From the NCBI GenBank assembly GCA_947496235.1, contig CANMCE010000022.1, positions 1 through 47,436 on the forward strand: DNA of 47,436 nt, in the 5' to 3' direction. The translations under genes and the position numbers were made by a program. Shown piece after piece: positions 26,101 through 34,489 of the stretch. Source of the stretch: an uncultured Glaciecola sp. Its GTDB lineage: Bacteria > Pseudomonadota > Gammaproteobacteria > Enterobacterales > Alteromonadaceae. Numbering within the stretch: position 1 is the first letter of the stretch; each line of letters starts with the position of its first letter. Under the pieces are notes generated by a model. It saw nothing but the letters and a program-made list of their open reading frames with translations, was not told the origin of the DNA and did not search any database.

Positions 26101-28580
26101 GTTGGCTCAGTGTTTAGGTGGTAAGTCATTTCTTTAAAGTTAACCCCCTGCGTATACCTGCCTTCAATGGGGCGCAAACCTAACGTCTTAAGGTAACTTT
26201 CATTTGCATTTGAAAGCTCTTCCAGCACTGATAAACCATTTGCCATCGCAAAGTCATCTAGCATGTGTTGTCCTTGCTCAACATGGCCAAGCAATTGCCT
26301 TCGATAAGGGAGTTGATTTGGTGTTAGATTGGAGCTCAACAAATGCCTAGCAAAGTTATGAGGTAAATCAAAATCGTTTCCTAAACTTTTACATATATCC
26401 GTTATCGTAATTGGTTCTAGGCTTCCTCCCTTAATTTGAGAGAGCAGAGGTTTATTAGTACTTCTCCCCTTGTACATATCAAAAAGACTGATGAAACATT
26501 CAGGATATTTACGATTTAACATGAACAGAACAAAGCGCATTTGCTTTCTATAGTTTTGCAACAGGGTTTGGATAGTTTTGGGTAATCCAGAGAAGCGCAT
26601 CGCAGAATACTGCTCAGAATATTTATCGCTCACAAGGCAGTAATTGAGCTTTTCATCTAAGGTTATTTCATCAAAAAACAACTGCTCGTTATTTCTGTGA
26701 CCGGTAATGGCCATTAAGGAAAGTGACACGTAGCATGCAAAGCTATTATGAAGTTCAATCGCCTCATCAACTTGCATTTTAGTAGTTGTGACCAGTTGTT
26801 CAATTTTATTAGCTAATTTCTGAATGCTATGTGAAAGCATGTCTATGTTTATACATAGTCGACTTCCTATATGGGCCGAACTTCTATGTTCAATGTCAGT
26901 GTAAACAATCGATAGCCGCTTTAATGAAAGAGCATAGTGTGATGAAGCTTCTGCACTTGAAATACTCAGATAATATAATGACATGGGGTTAGAAAATTCG
27001 TCTGTCGCAAATATCAAAGACGCTATGTCGATGTCCGAAGGAGTAGGCTCACCAAGTCTCTCTGCCATTGTAGAAAACAGCAAATATCTAAGGTTTTTCT
27101 CTGTTAAACGCCGAATGGACAACCCGAGTCTTTCTTTTAGTCCAAGCAAATACTTATTAAGGTCTTCCCTGTTAATGTTAACAAATCGCTCTAACAAACA
27201 GTTATTACATTTTATGCTGCTTCTAAGTAACTGTTGCACTAAGTGAGAAACAGACGTAGGCATGGGTAGGGTTAAATATTCTGAGTGCGGGTGTAACCAT
27301 TTATTGCGTTGGGCGTTAGATCCTGAGTATATAGCATTAACAAGAGATAATGATTTTCGCAGCCAACCAATAGGCGTTAACTGAATGCTTGAATATGTAT
27401 TGTCGCAAAATTGATTTTTCAATTGGAACGATAATATCTGTTCAAATGTCGACGCGGTAGTAATCATCAGCGCAACTACAAACGCACTTTGACCTGTACT
27501 ATCGAGATTTACGCCGCTATTTTTGCCTGATAACGCCTTTAAATCTTTCTCGACTTCCCGCCAAATATCAGTACGCTCTTTTAACGTTAGGTGATAGGAA
27601 ATGTAGGGAAGGTTTAATGCATCAACACTCTTTTTTCTGTAATTAAGAAAATTGACATTATTTAAGTCCCTTGGTTTTGGCTGCAATACAGAATTATCTA
27701 TTGCAGACTCAGTTTCCTCTGGAGGAGGCTGATACTTTGGAAGCACCGATGCATTTATGTTTGTGACAGATGTACTAGTTTTAGTTAAGCCATTCCCCTC
27801 TTCCATATCTTCAACTTCTGACTCAGATTGCTCGGGCTCATCATGTTGCTTTTTAGGCTCGCCTTGAACATTCGTCCTAATTTGCGCCTTTGTTGCACCT
27901 TGTTTAATAAAGACGCGAATTGCATGTTCTAAACAATCAACATCTTTATTTTGTTTTGTTTCCAGGTTAAACAATAGCGATTTGTAGTTTTTATTCCTAA
28001 TATTTTGACTAAGCGTTCGTGAACTGGTGCGCAATATTTTATTATAACAAGTGAACAGGTTTTTCAGCCTAGTATTCGCATCTTTAGTATCAATAGTATT
28101 TAAGTTAGACGAAGAGTCGCTTTCTTTCGTTTCTTTTGCCTCTTTCTTTTCTTTCGCTTTTTCCGCTTCCTTGGCTTTTCTGATTTCTCGGTAATACAGA
28201 AACACGTAGAACTGGAAGAGATAGGCTTCTTTTTTTGTCGCTTCGCTTACATTTAGTAAAGGTTTCGAATCAAAAAATTTAACAATGATTGACTCGATAG
28301 AATCATCATTTTTGCCTATTGGACGGGGCGTTATACCCTTGCCGAAATCCAGCTTATCAGTTATTGCTTTGTACGTTTTTTCAGTCTTACTCCCTACGTT
28401 GCCATAAAGAGATAAAAACGTTTTTGCAGCCATACAAACATTTGACGCAAATGCTCTAGGGGCCATGTAATCGAAAAGCTCAGGACGACTATTGTCGAAG
28501 AGCCATAGAATTTCATCTTCGCACTCTTTTGACAGATTATACTTTTTGCACAACCCACTAATGTCATCTTCCATGTTCAA
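23103..28580 (-). CDS. giant protein with two tyrosine-recombinase-like domains
   Basis: 1825 aa, several times a normal integrase. The C-terminal catalytic-like domain (~1340-1570) has RAGLRPMDL (Arg I near 1363), a K-containing hairpin (GRKYLPSK), YDCRHSF (~1480, Arg II with His) and MGHSPITCREYYLH (~1548, His and candidate Tyr nucleophile). A second, earlier domain (~610-775) repeats the pattern: TGHRNNEQL, SDK, FARHLL (~743) and LLGHVEQGQ (~768), but has Asp or Phe where Tyr is expected. The N-terminus carries a Lys/Glu-rich linker (~135-155). Probably a DNA recombinase or DNA-pairing protein of a genomic island. No homologue with a known function comes to mind. Confidence 0.75.
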   Translation of the reverse strand: MNMEDDISGLCKKYNLSKECEDEILWLFDNSRPELFDYMAPRAFASNVCMAAKTFLSLYGNVGSKTEKTYKAITDKLDFGKGITPRPIGKNDDSIESIIVKFFDSKPLLNVSEATKKEAYLFQFYVFLYYREIRKAKEAEKAKEKKEAKETKESDSSSNLNTIDTKDANTRLKNLFTCYNKILRTSSRTLSQNIRNKNYKSLLFNLETKQNKDVDCLEHAIRVFIKQGATKAQIRTNVQGEPKKQHDEPEQSESEVEDMEEGNGLTKTSTSVTNINASVLPKYQPPPEETESAIDNSVLQPKPRDLNNVNFLNYRKKSVDALNLPYISYHLTLKERTDIWREVEKDLKALSGKNSGVNLDSTGQSAFVVALMITTASTFEQILSFQLKNQFCDNTYSSIQLTPIGWLRKSLSLVNAIYSGSNAQRNKWLHPHSEYLTLPMPTSVSHLVQQLLRSSIKCNNCLLERFVNINREDLNKYLLGLKERLGLSIRRLTEKNLRYLLFSTMAERLGEPTPSDIDIASLIFATDEFSNPMSLYYLSISSAEASSHYALSLKRLSIVYTDIEHRSSAHIGSRLCINIDMLSHSIQKLANKIEQLVTTTKMQVDEAIELHNSFACYVSLSLMAITGHRNNEQLFFDEITLDEKLNYCLVSDKYSEQYSAMRFSGLPKTIQTLLQNYRKQMRFVLFMLNRKYPECFISLFDMYKGRSTNKPLLSQIKGGSLEPITITDICKSLGNDFDLPHNFARHLLSSNLTPNQLPYRRQLLGHVEQGQHMLDDFAMANGLSVLEELSNANESYLKTLGLRPIEGRYTQGVNFKEMTYHLNTEPTNAFYSPAMWLERETNRTTVMKFILEQIKTVPDLYASRDDRLEQIFSELKVRKTPDDWPTRHIKLYGILLDNIQGYFKETDDVRLRKKMLRAGGAKHSGHLHSLYCAKTIEILQKQFLEFLAVGNEQDVERSDEFEYTHETIYLSLILFQPAVIEQERRHLPAKLAIYKYRDTFYIQAQEGNKTVYPLNLMSSYLLLNSVSNHSQKEYEGPSVDIPPQFLILNKKHMAKVFNQFKHHVVPYLNEQQVERALLHVNRLKMFMCRNAIFQNSRIGFVNSVAKFKSSHYAFCDLIKLTQLAPRLILKTEPKEQSSKDKNIVSNLIKVPQSVGNIDVYDKLKETIEKSAYGNRSNILACWAEIIGVTQSDDITWLIKNSQQLSHLSLALLAFMHEASGRQSRKNPKNKILSTSLVEYLTTVYKTLGPVVKDSQFLFYDEEEFSHLYFDAVKNLTRKVDDVLLSRLRDFNDTTARFLNPPNVDLSHVWQLFNSNRRFKSSNLSNIVTEQNYQDALHAIDEVSVFSDDDKLVHKASLIFCQRAGLRPMDLKLIHHKQLDTKNWILAVQGRKYLPSKSVNTPRRIPLSLYLNDYEKEILTNLVDHINRLYTPKDNRDFSFLSYFMGASIEHIQYVFEIVTNNLGNILKHVSNNPSVRLYDCRHSFVNFHVLFLGNAHQDTRYKKVMQEWCRNDDLESFRAELLRSLISQQSEVGGIAFRALAQRMGHSPITCREYYLHALNIISEMDSNNGVKRLTRHTRFIKQITAQQNKIKGTPNRQFRLEVHVRTKIRGMPNVLPNDVIQCSDIKVALPELYSLVSYPKAVEIQCLHLHTTLLERFETQRNNLPNNVPNVLQKQIDKLKAYVKAINSSHIFADIDNVNDADCLSFQRTFAYLGSPIFIAVFNNAIRLLAETPEQLLYVIQFWKVHANNTTLWIKELELARFKEVCQYLGLNVTLMAVSSNSALNRYHVYFINDKRKKSKSINLKINYLFGLLDAVLSGSELSK

Positions 28581-28742
28581 ATATCCCTAATTAGAAATTA
28601 TAGCTTAAAGTTTAAACCATGCATTCATTCAGGAGCAAACTTAAATCAAGCTATATTTTTTAATTAGAATCGTTATTTTATGGGGTTTAAGGTGATTTTA
28701 GGGAATATAAAGTTATATTAGGGTAGTTTAGATTATTTAATA

Positions 28743-28801
28743 GGACCGTAGTTTTCACATCCTTACAAGGCGGGCAAGTTCAAGCCTTGCTGCGTCCACC
28801 A
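28743..28801 (+). other. tRNA-like remnant / possible attachment site
   Basis: 59 nt. The 3' half is tRNA-perfect: T-arm GCAAG-TTCAAGC-CTTGC (28774-28790), acceptor strand TGCGTCC, discriminator A and CCA. The 5' end GGAC can pair with GTCC (28794-28797). A CTTACAA loop (28762-28768; Val-type TAC) lies where an anticodon would be, but its stem is broken, and the D-arm and variable loop are missing. It is not a functional tRNA. It lies 162 nt upstream of the giant recombinase gene, where an att site is expected. The rest of 28581-29524 is AT-rich and gene-free. Confidence 0.55.
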
Positions 28802-29492
28802 TCTCCCCCAGCCCTTTAAATTCAATACATACAGCAATTTCACAATAAAATTTTTTCAACCGAATTTTAATTTGCGGACTTCAAACGTGTCAAATCTGTG
28901 CAAGCATACCACTCTACCCCTTGTATTTATTGGCTTATAGCCCAATGCAATTTGCACCGTAAAAAACACGTAAGATTGGTATTTTTGTACTTGCATTAAG
29001 AATTTGCTCTGTAATTTTTAAGCGAAAAATTTTGAATTGAAGTAATTTTATAGATTGTTAAATTAATACAATCAATGCGAATTTTTAGAAAATTTAACCG
29101 CTCTTAATTGCAAAAAGTGTGTTATTAATTCAATTTTAACTTCCTGCAAAATTCCACTATTGATTAATTCGAAAGCTTAAGTGAGCAGTTTACGTGAAGT
29201 AAATTACGAGCTCTGTTTGAAGGTATCGAGCGAATTAATTATTGTCTAGAAAGCTAGGAAATTTTTGTTTTGTGGTCATTGTACAATTGTCTTTATTGGT
29301 CCGCTTCAGACAAATTGCAGACCTTCAAGGCTTAGGTTTTAAAGTTCCGAGTGTGCCATAAGCTGCCGTTCAAATATTTGTAAATTAACGTCACATTCGT
29401 ACATGGAGCAGACATTTAACCTTTCCCATGAAAACACAACAAACGGTTTTTCAGTGGAAACGGGAGTTACTATTAAGTCTAAGTAATAAGCT

Positions 29493-29499
29493 GTTAGGC
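29493..29499 (+). other. integron-type core site GTTAGGC
   Basis: Matches the GTTRRRY core at cassette boundaries and lies 26 nt before a start codon, as in integron cassettes. No convincing left half of an attC is seen upstream. Confidence 0.35.
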
Positions 29500-29524
29500 A
29501 ACTTCGGAGAATGAGATCCCATTT

Positions 29525-30325
29525 ATGCGTAGAGATGACCCAATAACTAATGAGCAGGTTCAGATACTTTCTGAAATACTAAATGAAGAGATTACAGGTC
29601 AGCTCCTTGAGGGCTTTCTCATAATGTGTTCGCGCCTAGTCGATAATTTCGGGCATCACAGAACAAATGAATTAAGGAATATATTCCAGACGCATAAAAA
29701 AGAGGGCGTTGCTTGTCTAAAGAGAAGTTTATTGGAATTATCCAACGTATTGAAATCATATAAGGACTTTACTGCTTTATATCCTGTGTCCATAAATCCT
29801 CCAAATCCAGCATTTCCTATGTTAAAAATGATAGGAATAGAGAATATTGTTGACCATGTATACAGAGTTTTAGATTCTAATTCTAGGATTCGTGGAACTG
29901 ATGAATTGGTTTCAGAATACATAATGCGTACGGGACAGCTTCCATTTGCTCCACCTCCTTCAGCCCCTGTTCTCAGAGAAAAGCCTAAATTTGTACACTG
30001 GTGTTCCTATTTAACATTTGCTACACCTAGTGAAACTCAAGATGCATTGCAAATACTACCTGAGTGGAGTAATTGTAGATTGAGAGCTACTTTGCCAGTT
30101 GCAACAATTCGAGAACATGCTTATATGGCATATAACGGAGATCATCATGATCCAAAAAATAAAGTTTTTGGCTTTTATGGATATTTTTTTGAGCCTCTAA
30201 CGCAAGATCATCCCCCATTGCTTGGAGGGTGCGTTCAAATTAAAGTTTTTGGCTCTCCAAATGTTACGGTACTGGAGAAGTGGTGTGAAGAAAAAAATAG
30301 ATGGTACACGGTCTGGTGCCAATAA
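29525..30325 (+). CDS. hypothetical protein (266 aa), cassette-like gene 1
   Basis: No family recognised. Soluble and without signal peptide. Residues 1-125 look all-helical; a proline-rich linker (PFAPPPSAP, ~140) leads to a beta-rich C-terminal domain with conserved-looking aromatic and cysteine residues (FVHWCSYLTF; GGCVQIKVFG; KWCEEKNRWYTVWC). The gene starts 26 nt after a GTTAGGC core site and ends 10 nt before GCCTAAC, the arrangement of an integron gene cassette. GGAG precedes the ATG by about 13 nt. Function unknown. Confidence 0.65.
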   Translation: MRRDDPITNEQVQILSEILNEEITGQLLEGFLIMCSRLVDNFGHHRTNELRNIFQTHKKEGVACLKRSLLELSNVLKSYKDFTALYPVSINPPNPAFPMLKMIGIENIVDHVYRVLDSNSRIRGTDELVSEYIMRTGQLPFAPPPSAPVLREKPKFVHWCSYLTFATPSETQDALQILPEWSNCRLRATLPVATIREHAYMAYNGDHHDPKNKVFGFYGYFFEPLTQDHPPLLGGCVQIKVFGSPNVTVLEKWCEEKNRWYTVWCQ

Positions 30326-30335
30326 ATAATCTTAT

Positions 30336-30410
30336 GCCTAACTAAGCCGTCTAGAGGGACTTTCGCATTGCCTGCTCCGCCCCTGCTGGCGGCGTTGACC
30401 GTCTTATGTT
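30336..30410 (+). other. attC-like left half after cassette-like gene 1
   Basis: GCCTAAC (RYYYAAC core) followed by a GC-rich tract containing AGAGGGACT, as in Vibrio-type attC repeats. The right core site is degenerate or lost, so the site is incomplete. Confidence 0.35.
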
Positions 30411-30506
30411 TGACTTATATTGACATTTCTCTTTATTTGGCATGAAATTGACTTACATAAGCATATCTAGAGTCTGTCAATTCGGGCATATCTAGACGTG
30501 TAGGTA

Positions 30507-31079
30507 ATGACACAGTTATGCATCAAAAGAGGTTTTATTTTGACACATGTAGCAAATATTTATCCTCATCATGATCTTCTAAACGTGGCTTTTTATCACT
30601 TTGAAGTAATTCAGCAAAAATCAAATGATTCTGATTCAGAAGCTATAGCATTGGACTGCATTAGTTGTTTGATAGCGCTATCAATTGGTGTAGAAGGACT
30701 GATCAATTTTTGTGGAGATAAAATTGTCGAAAATTGGAAAGAACGACAGGCCTACCATAAAAAACTTAAACAGACTGCTGATGCACTAAAATTAAAGTTT
30801 GATGAGTCAGCAGAGCCATTCTCAACTTTGGCTTTGTTAAAAACGCTCAGAGACGATATGGTGCATCCAAAACCAATAGAACGACAAGGTAAAGTGGCTT
30901 CAAAAGAAGAATTAAACAAACTAATGGAAACATCATGGGACCCATACTGCAACTATGAGTTTGTTCAGCATGCCTTCAATCAGGTGAATGAGTTTGAGCG
31001 ATTGATTTATGCAGAACCTGACATTCAAAAATCGGGAATTTTAACCGGAGCCTCGGGCTGGGGTAAAATTGATGCATAA
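30507..31079 (+). CDS. HEPN-like protein, cassette-like gene 2
   Basis: 190 aa, predominantly helical. LKTLRDDMVHPKP (residues ~111-123) contains R-x4-H (RDDMVH), the catalytic signature of HEPN-type RNases and related toxins or abortive-infection proteins, placed at the end of a long helix as in that fold. No membrane segment. The stop codon TAA falls inside the GCATAAC core of an attC-like site, typical of integron cassettes. The start is uncertain: the listed ATG has a weak AGG, while a TTG 11 codons later is preceded by AAAAGAGG. No obvious antitoxin adjoins it. The HEPN call rests on motif and helical content only. Confidence 0.6.
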   Translation: MTQLCIKRGFILTHVANIYPHHDLLNVAFYHFEVIQQKSNDSDSEAIALDCISCLIALSIGVEGLINFCGDKIVENWKERQAYHKKLKQTADALKLKFDESAEPFSTLALLKTLRDDMVHPKPIERQGKVASKEELNKLMETSWDPYCNYEFVQHAFNQVNEFERLIYAEPDIQKSGILTGASGWGKIDA

Positions 31080-31162
31080 CCAACGATTAGACAGAGATGC
31101 CCAGCCCATGTCATACATTCGCATGCGCAAGCGTCACACCAAACTCTGGTCACTAGTTATGA
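31074..31162 (+). other. attC-like recombination site
   Basis: 89 bp. Outer arms TTGATGCATAAC (31069-31080) and GTTATG-ATG-CATCAA (31156-31170) are complementary apart from a 3-nt insert. Inner arms TAG-AC-AGAG (from 31088) and CTCTGGTCACTA (31144-31155) pair with a few extrahelical bases, a hallmark of attC sites. Length and half-site layout fit, although the right core GTTATGA deviates from GTTRRRY at one base. Confidence 0.5.
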
Positions 31163-31179
31163 TGCATCAAGATAAACTG

Positions 31180-31698
31180 ATGTTCAAATTTATAGTTCTA
31201 TTATCGATTCTCTTATGTGTTTCATGCACTAAAAATACCGATGAAGATTTTGATGAAGTTGAGTTGAAATCAAATTATGAAAGTTATAGCGGTGCCTATT
31301 CAAAACTCAAAGATATGATGAATACTGATTCAAAAGAAATGGCTATTTTTGAGATAGGAATAGATAGCATTGGCGACTATAAATTCGATGGGGATGGATG
31401 GTATAAAAATTATAAAGAGTATGTGTCGTATGATGTCGTTCTCGGAGTTTATATGTTAAGTGATGAAAGGATTCAAAATTATATTGGCTTGTTAAAAGAA
31501 ACTGGTGCTCAAAAAGTTGAATTTTATAGAGGCAATGTTGCTATTACAGTCTTAGCCAACGGTTTTGTATTTGGTGGTTGTTTAAGCCAAATCTACTTTC
31601 ATCCTGTGAAAACTGAATTAGAACGTCCATCTTGGACAACCACATACTATAGCGCTAGATTTTCTGAAAATTGGAGTGGTGAGACCAAGTGTAATTGA
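31180..31698 (+). CDS. small lipoprotein, cassette-like gene 3
   Basis: About 172 aa from the chosen ATG; the frame is open from 31069. The start at 31180 places a classical signal (MFKFIVLLSILLCVSC) at the N-terminus, with cleavage expected before Cys16 and a CTKN mature end. The in-frame ATGs at 31159-31164 are alternatives. The upstream part of the frame overlaps the attC-like site and is probably not translated. The mature protein is a globular domain with no family I can name; a Cys at ~137 and the C-terminal Cys could pair. Same orientation as the two preceding cassette-like genes. Confidence 0.6.
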   Translation: MFKFIVLLSILLCVSCTKNTDEDFDEVELKSNYESYSGAYSKLKDMMNTDSKEMAIFEIGIDSIGDYKFDGDGWYKNYKEYVSYDVVLGVYMLSDERIQNYIGLLKETGAQKVEFYRGNVAITVLANGFVFGGCLSQIYFHPVKTELERPSWTTTYYSARFSENWSGETKCN

Positions 31699-31726
31699 GG
31701 TGTAACAAGGTTTCGACCGGAGGAAA

Positions 31727-31975
31727 TCAACAGGCTGAATATTGAGATTCTCCATCGGCAATGAAACAATGGTAAGCTGAATTGGCTATTCCAGTACCCA
31801 ATATCAACTGTATTTCAAAAAGATTTTCACGAGACAATTGACTACATTCTTGTCCATAATCAAGAACGATTACAGGCAGCTCCTGAAAAATCTGCATTTC
31901 TTGTTTATTTTCGGCGGCTAGATGAAATGACATCAAAACGAGCACAATCAGCAGGCAATTAACATTGCATTGCAT
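31727..31975 (-). CDS. small exported protein (82 aa)
   Basis: The N-terminus is a signal peptide (hydrophobic NCLLIVLVLMSFHLA), leaving a mature protein of about 60 residues with three cysteines (QECSQ, YHCFI, SAC at the end). AGGGAAG lies 7 nt before the ATG, which supports translation. Family not recognised. It is convergent with the lipoprotein gene on its left. Confidence 0.5.
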   Translation of the reverse strand: MQCNVNCLLIVLVLMSFHLAAENKQEMQIFQELPVIVLDYGQECSQLSRENLFEIQLILGTGIANSAYHCFIADGESQYSAC

Positions 31976-32105
31976 ACTTTAACTTCCCTATTATTAATTC
32001 GTACCGTTAAGTATTCTAGTTCTAACTATAGTTGGCAAATAATTCCGTCTTTTGTAATAAACCAAAAATTAATTAGCTTCTAACTTATCAGAACAGAAAT
32101 CGAGT

Positions 32106-32266
32106 GTTCTATTGCATGAAAATTTAATTCACTATTGCATTGAATATTTGATCCGTCCATTTCCCTTCTATTGATTAATAAATAAGAAAAATTTGATTAG
32201 TCATACGGAGCAATTCTTAATGCAAATGTTTGTTAAAACTGGCTCACTTTTAAATGCAAACTAACA
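32106..32266. repeat. dispersed ~160-bp repeat, copy R3
   Basis: Closest match to R1 in the window, same orientation. On the minus strand the frame SNFSYLLIN..EMDGSN is open except for one stop. Lies just downstream of the ParB-like gene; nothing else is seen between 31976 and 32322. Confidence 0.8.
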
Positions 32267-32322
32267 CCCAGCCCACCTCATTTGGCACCAAACCAGTTAG
32301 AGTTCACTAAGGAGAAAGTCAG

Positions 32323-32943
32323 TTAATCACCAATAACTTGTTCAATGTTATCACTTAAGGAAGGTAGTCGCTTAGTCATTTCGTCATGATCTTCATACTG
32401 CACTAATAAAGGCATTACTTTTATATTTAATACATTAATCATCGCATAACGATGATTGCCACCAAGTAATAGCACTTCACCATCAAAATGTGGCTGTGGC
32501 ATAGCAACTACAGGGGTTAAAGGATTCCCCTCACTACAATAAGCTATAACATGGGCAAGCTTGCCAGCAAAGCCTAGTTCCCATAATTCTTCTGGTGAGC
32601 GTTTATTGTAGTGGCATAAACTATTGTAAAATTCAGTTTGAAACACCCAGCAAAGCTTAAGGCCATTTGGATACTCTTTGGCATATTGATTCGGTGACAT
32701 TCCATCGAAAGCGAACCTAAAGTTATTAGGGCAAAGATCCCAATTAATATCAAACGAAGGCCAGCATTTAACTGGCTTGTCTATAATATTTTTTGCTTTG
32801 TCTTGAAGGCTCAACCTAAGCTCCCTGATTTTCCGATATTGCGCTAGGTCCCAACCATCATCTACTGCTTGGCTCTCCATGATCGATTCATGAGTAATAC
32901 CTTCTGCTTCCATTTCCTTCAATATACTCTCAAAATCAGTCAC
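32323..32943 (-). CDS. ParB/Srx-like domain protein
   Basis: 206 aa. Carries LLGGNHRYAMINVL (~163-176), the GxHR motif of the ParB/sulfiredoxin fold, whose members bind or hydrolyse nucleotides. The preceding strand (PHFDGEVLLL) and following strand (VMPLLVQYED) fit that fold. The N-terminal ~70 residues are charged helices. It follows the DUF4365-like nuclease gene after only 3 nt, so the pair is co-translated. A two-gene defence or DNA-processing module is an inference from this pairing. Confidence 0.65.
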   Translation of the reverse strand: MTDFESILKEMEAEGITHESIMESQAVDDGWDLAQYRKIRELRLSLQDKAKNIIDKPVKCWPSFDINWDLCPNNFRFAFDGMSPNQYAKEYPNGLKLCWVFQTEFYNSLCHYNKRSPEELWELGFAGKLAHVIAYCSEGNPLTPVVAMPQPHFDGEVLLLGGNHRYAMINVLNIKVMPLLVQYEDHDEMTKRLPSLSDNIEQVIGD

Positions 32944-32946
32944 GAA

Positions 32947-34461
32947 TTACTCAAGCAAAATTATAACGGGCTTATCACCATAATTACTTTCTAGATTAGA
33001 AAGTTCATCATATATCTCCTGAACTGAGATTGGCGAAGATATATTGGTTGATATTCTATCTAAGATAGTTATTTTCGGGCCATTTACTTCGTATTCTCGC
33101 TCCGTATCTTCACTTTTTACGATTTTATCCTCAGCGGAATACCACGTATAAAAAATGACATCACCTATGCGGTAAGCTATTGCGCCCAGCAATACAATTT
33201 CATCATCTAAATTTAAATTCCCATCTACAACATTGAATGAAATACGAAATCGAATAGCATTCCCACTAAAAAAATCAAAAATACTAGAACATGATGGCGC
33301 TAAATACTCAACTTCTTCGAGGCTAACATAAATTTCATCTCCGACATCAAATAATCGTGCAATTCGCATTAACGTATTCAATGCCTCAATATTATCGGAG
33401 TAGTCAATACTATTTTCCTCCAAGTTGATACTTCCCAAAACCTCCTGTCCACTATCACCCTTTATTAAAACTTTAAAAGTATCGCCACTAGAGACATCAG
33501 AAATAAAATTCAAATGATCTCTTAAATCTCTTAATTTAAAGGGCTTTACACCGAAATCAAATCTGAAATTTAAATTTTTACTATTGTGCTTAAGTGTAAG
33601 GTCAAAAAAGCTAGACTTATATCGTGACTTAAATAGAGGATGATTAAAGTCACCTAAGAACTGAGGAAAGTAGGCTTCAACATCAAACCTGTAATCATTA
33701 CTGATACTACCTTTGCGAAATATCATTTTTGCTTTAGCAGTAGGCTCTAGGCGAGTTAACGACAGCTCAGCCGACTCTGCACTCAGGCCAGTTTTTTCGT
33801 GCAACAGCCCAAATCGCTTTTCTACAGCAGCTATATTCGAGATGTTAGCCTTTTCTTTTAGGCCAAGATGCACATCAATAAGCGCTTCTAGGTTTTCTTT
33901 TCCTATTAGGTCAAACTTTATTTTTAAGCGCTCATCATCATACCCCACGTTTTCCAAAAAATTCTTTTTGCGAAAGGTATAATCATTAAGATTGCCAATA
34001 TAAGATTTTAACTTTTGCGATAGTGATGCGCCTGTTAGCTCACTTAATAAATGGCTTTCATCATAATGAACGGTGTAACTCTTTTTATCTGTTGTAGCGA
34101 CTAATTCAAGGACTTTTTCAATAAGCTCTTCATCCATATGCCTAAGAAAAGCTCTGATGGGCTGGTTAGTAGCGTCATATTCAATGAAAATGTAAAAACA
34201 AGGAAGTGGATCAACAGCCAATTTACGTAGATTAGGCAAATCAATAGATAGCTTTCGTTTTTGACCATCTGTTGCCTTGACCTGCACTTTACACTTTGGA
34301 GCAGACTGATGAACTGTTAGACCTGTGATTTCGTTGCTAAATGGAAACTCAACGATGAAATCCCAGCCCATTTTATCTTTAGTAGATTTATTAGCGATTA
34401 AGCCAACTTCTGAACACCATGCATAAAAGTGTGACTCACCTAAATCGCCCAAATCTCTCAT
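32947..34461 (-). CDS. DUF4365-like PD-(D/E)XK nuclease with large C-terminal region
   Basis: 504 aa. The N-terminal ~150 residues match the DUF4365 nuclease pattern: GDLGES(H)FYAW with E9, then KMGWDFIVE with the metal-binding Asp, then CKVQVKAT giving Q-x-K, the ExK variant of the PD-(D/E)XK fold. The remaining ~350 residues are beta-rich (from ~270) and of no family I know; they may sense a ligand or recognise a target. First gene of a two-gene unit. A terminator lies upstream at ~34500, so transcription starts just before this gene. Confidence 0.7.
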   Translation of the reverse strand: MRDLGDLGESHFYAWCSEVGLIANKSTKDKMGWDFIVEFPFSNEITGLTVHQSAPKCKVQVKATDGQKRKLSIDLPNLRKLAVDPLPCFYIFIEYDATNQPIRAFLRHMDEELIEKVLELVATTDKKSYTVHYDESHLLSELTGASLSQKLKSYIGNLNDYTFRKKNFLENVGYDDERLKIKFDLIGKENLEALIDVHLGLKEKANISNIAAVEKRFGLLHEKTGLSAESAELSLTRLEPTAKAKMIFRKGSISNDYRFDVEAYFPQFLGDFNHPLFKSRYKSSFFDLTLKHNSKNLNFRFDFGVKPFKLRDLRDHLNFISDVSSGDTFKVLIKGDSGQEVLGSINLEENSIDYSDNIEALNTLMRIARLFDVGDEIYVSLEEVEYLAPSCSSIFDFFSGNAIRFRISFNVVDGNLNLDDEIVLLGAIAYRIGDVIFYTWYSAEDKIVKSEDTEREYEVNGPKITILDRISTNISSPISVQEIYDELSNLESNYGDKPVIILLE

Positions 34462-34489
34462 TTCTTGACTTCCTTAATAGCTTTCGTTA

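Noticed and set aside
28743-28801. A functional tRNA-Val gene (TAC loop)
   Set aside because: Only 59 nt; the D-arm and variable loop are missing and the anticodon stem does not pair.
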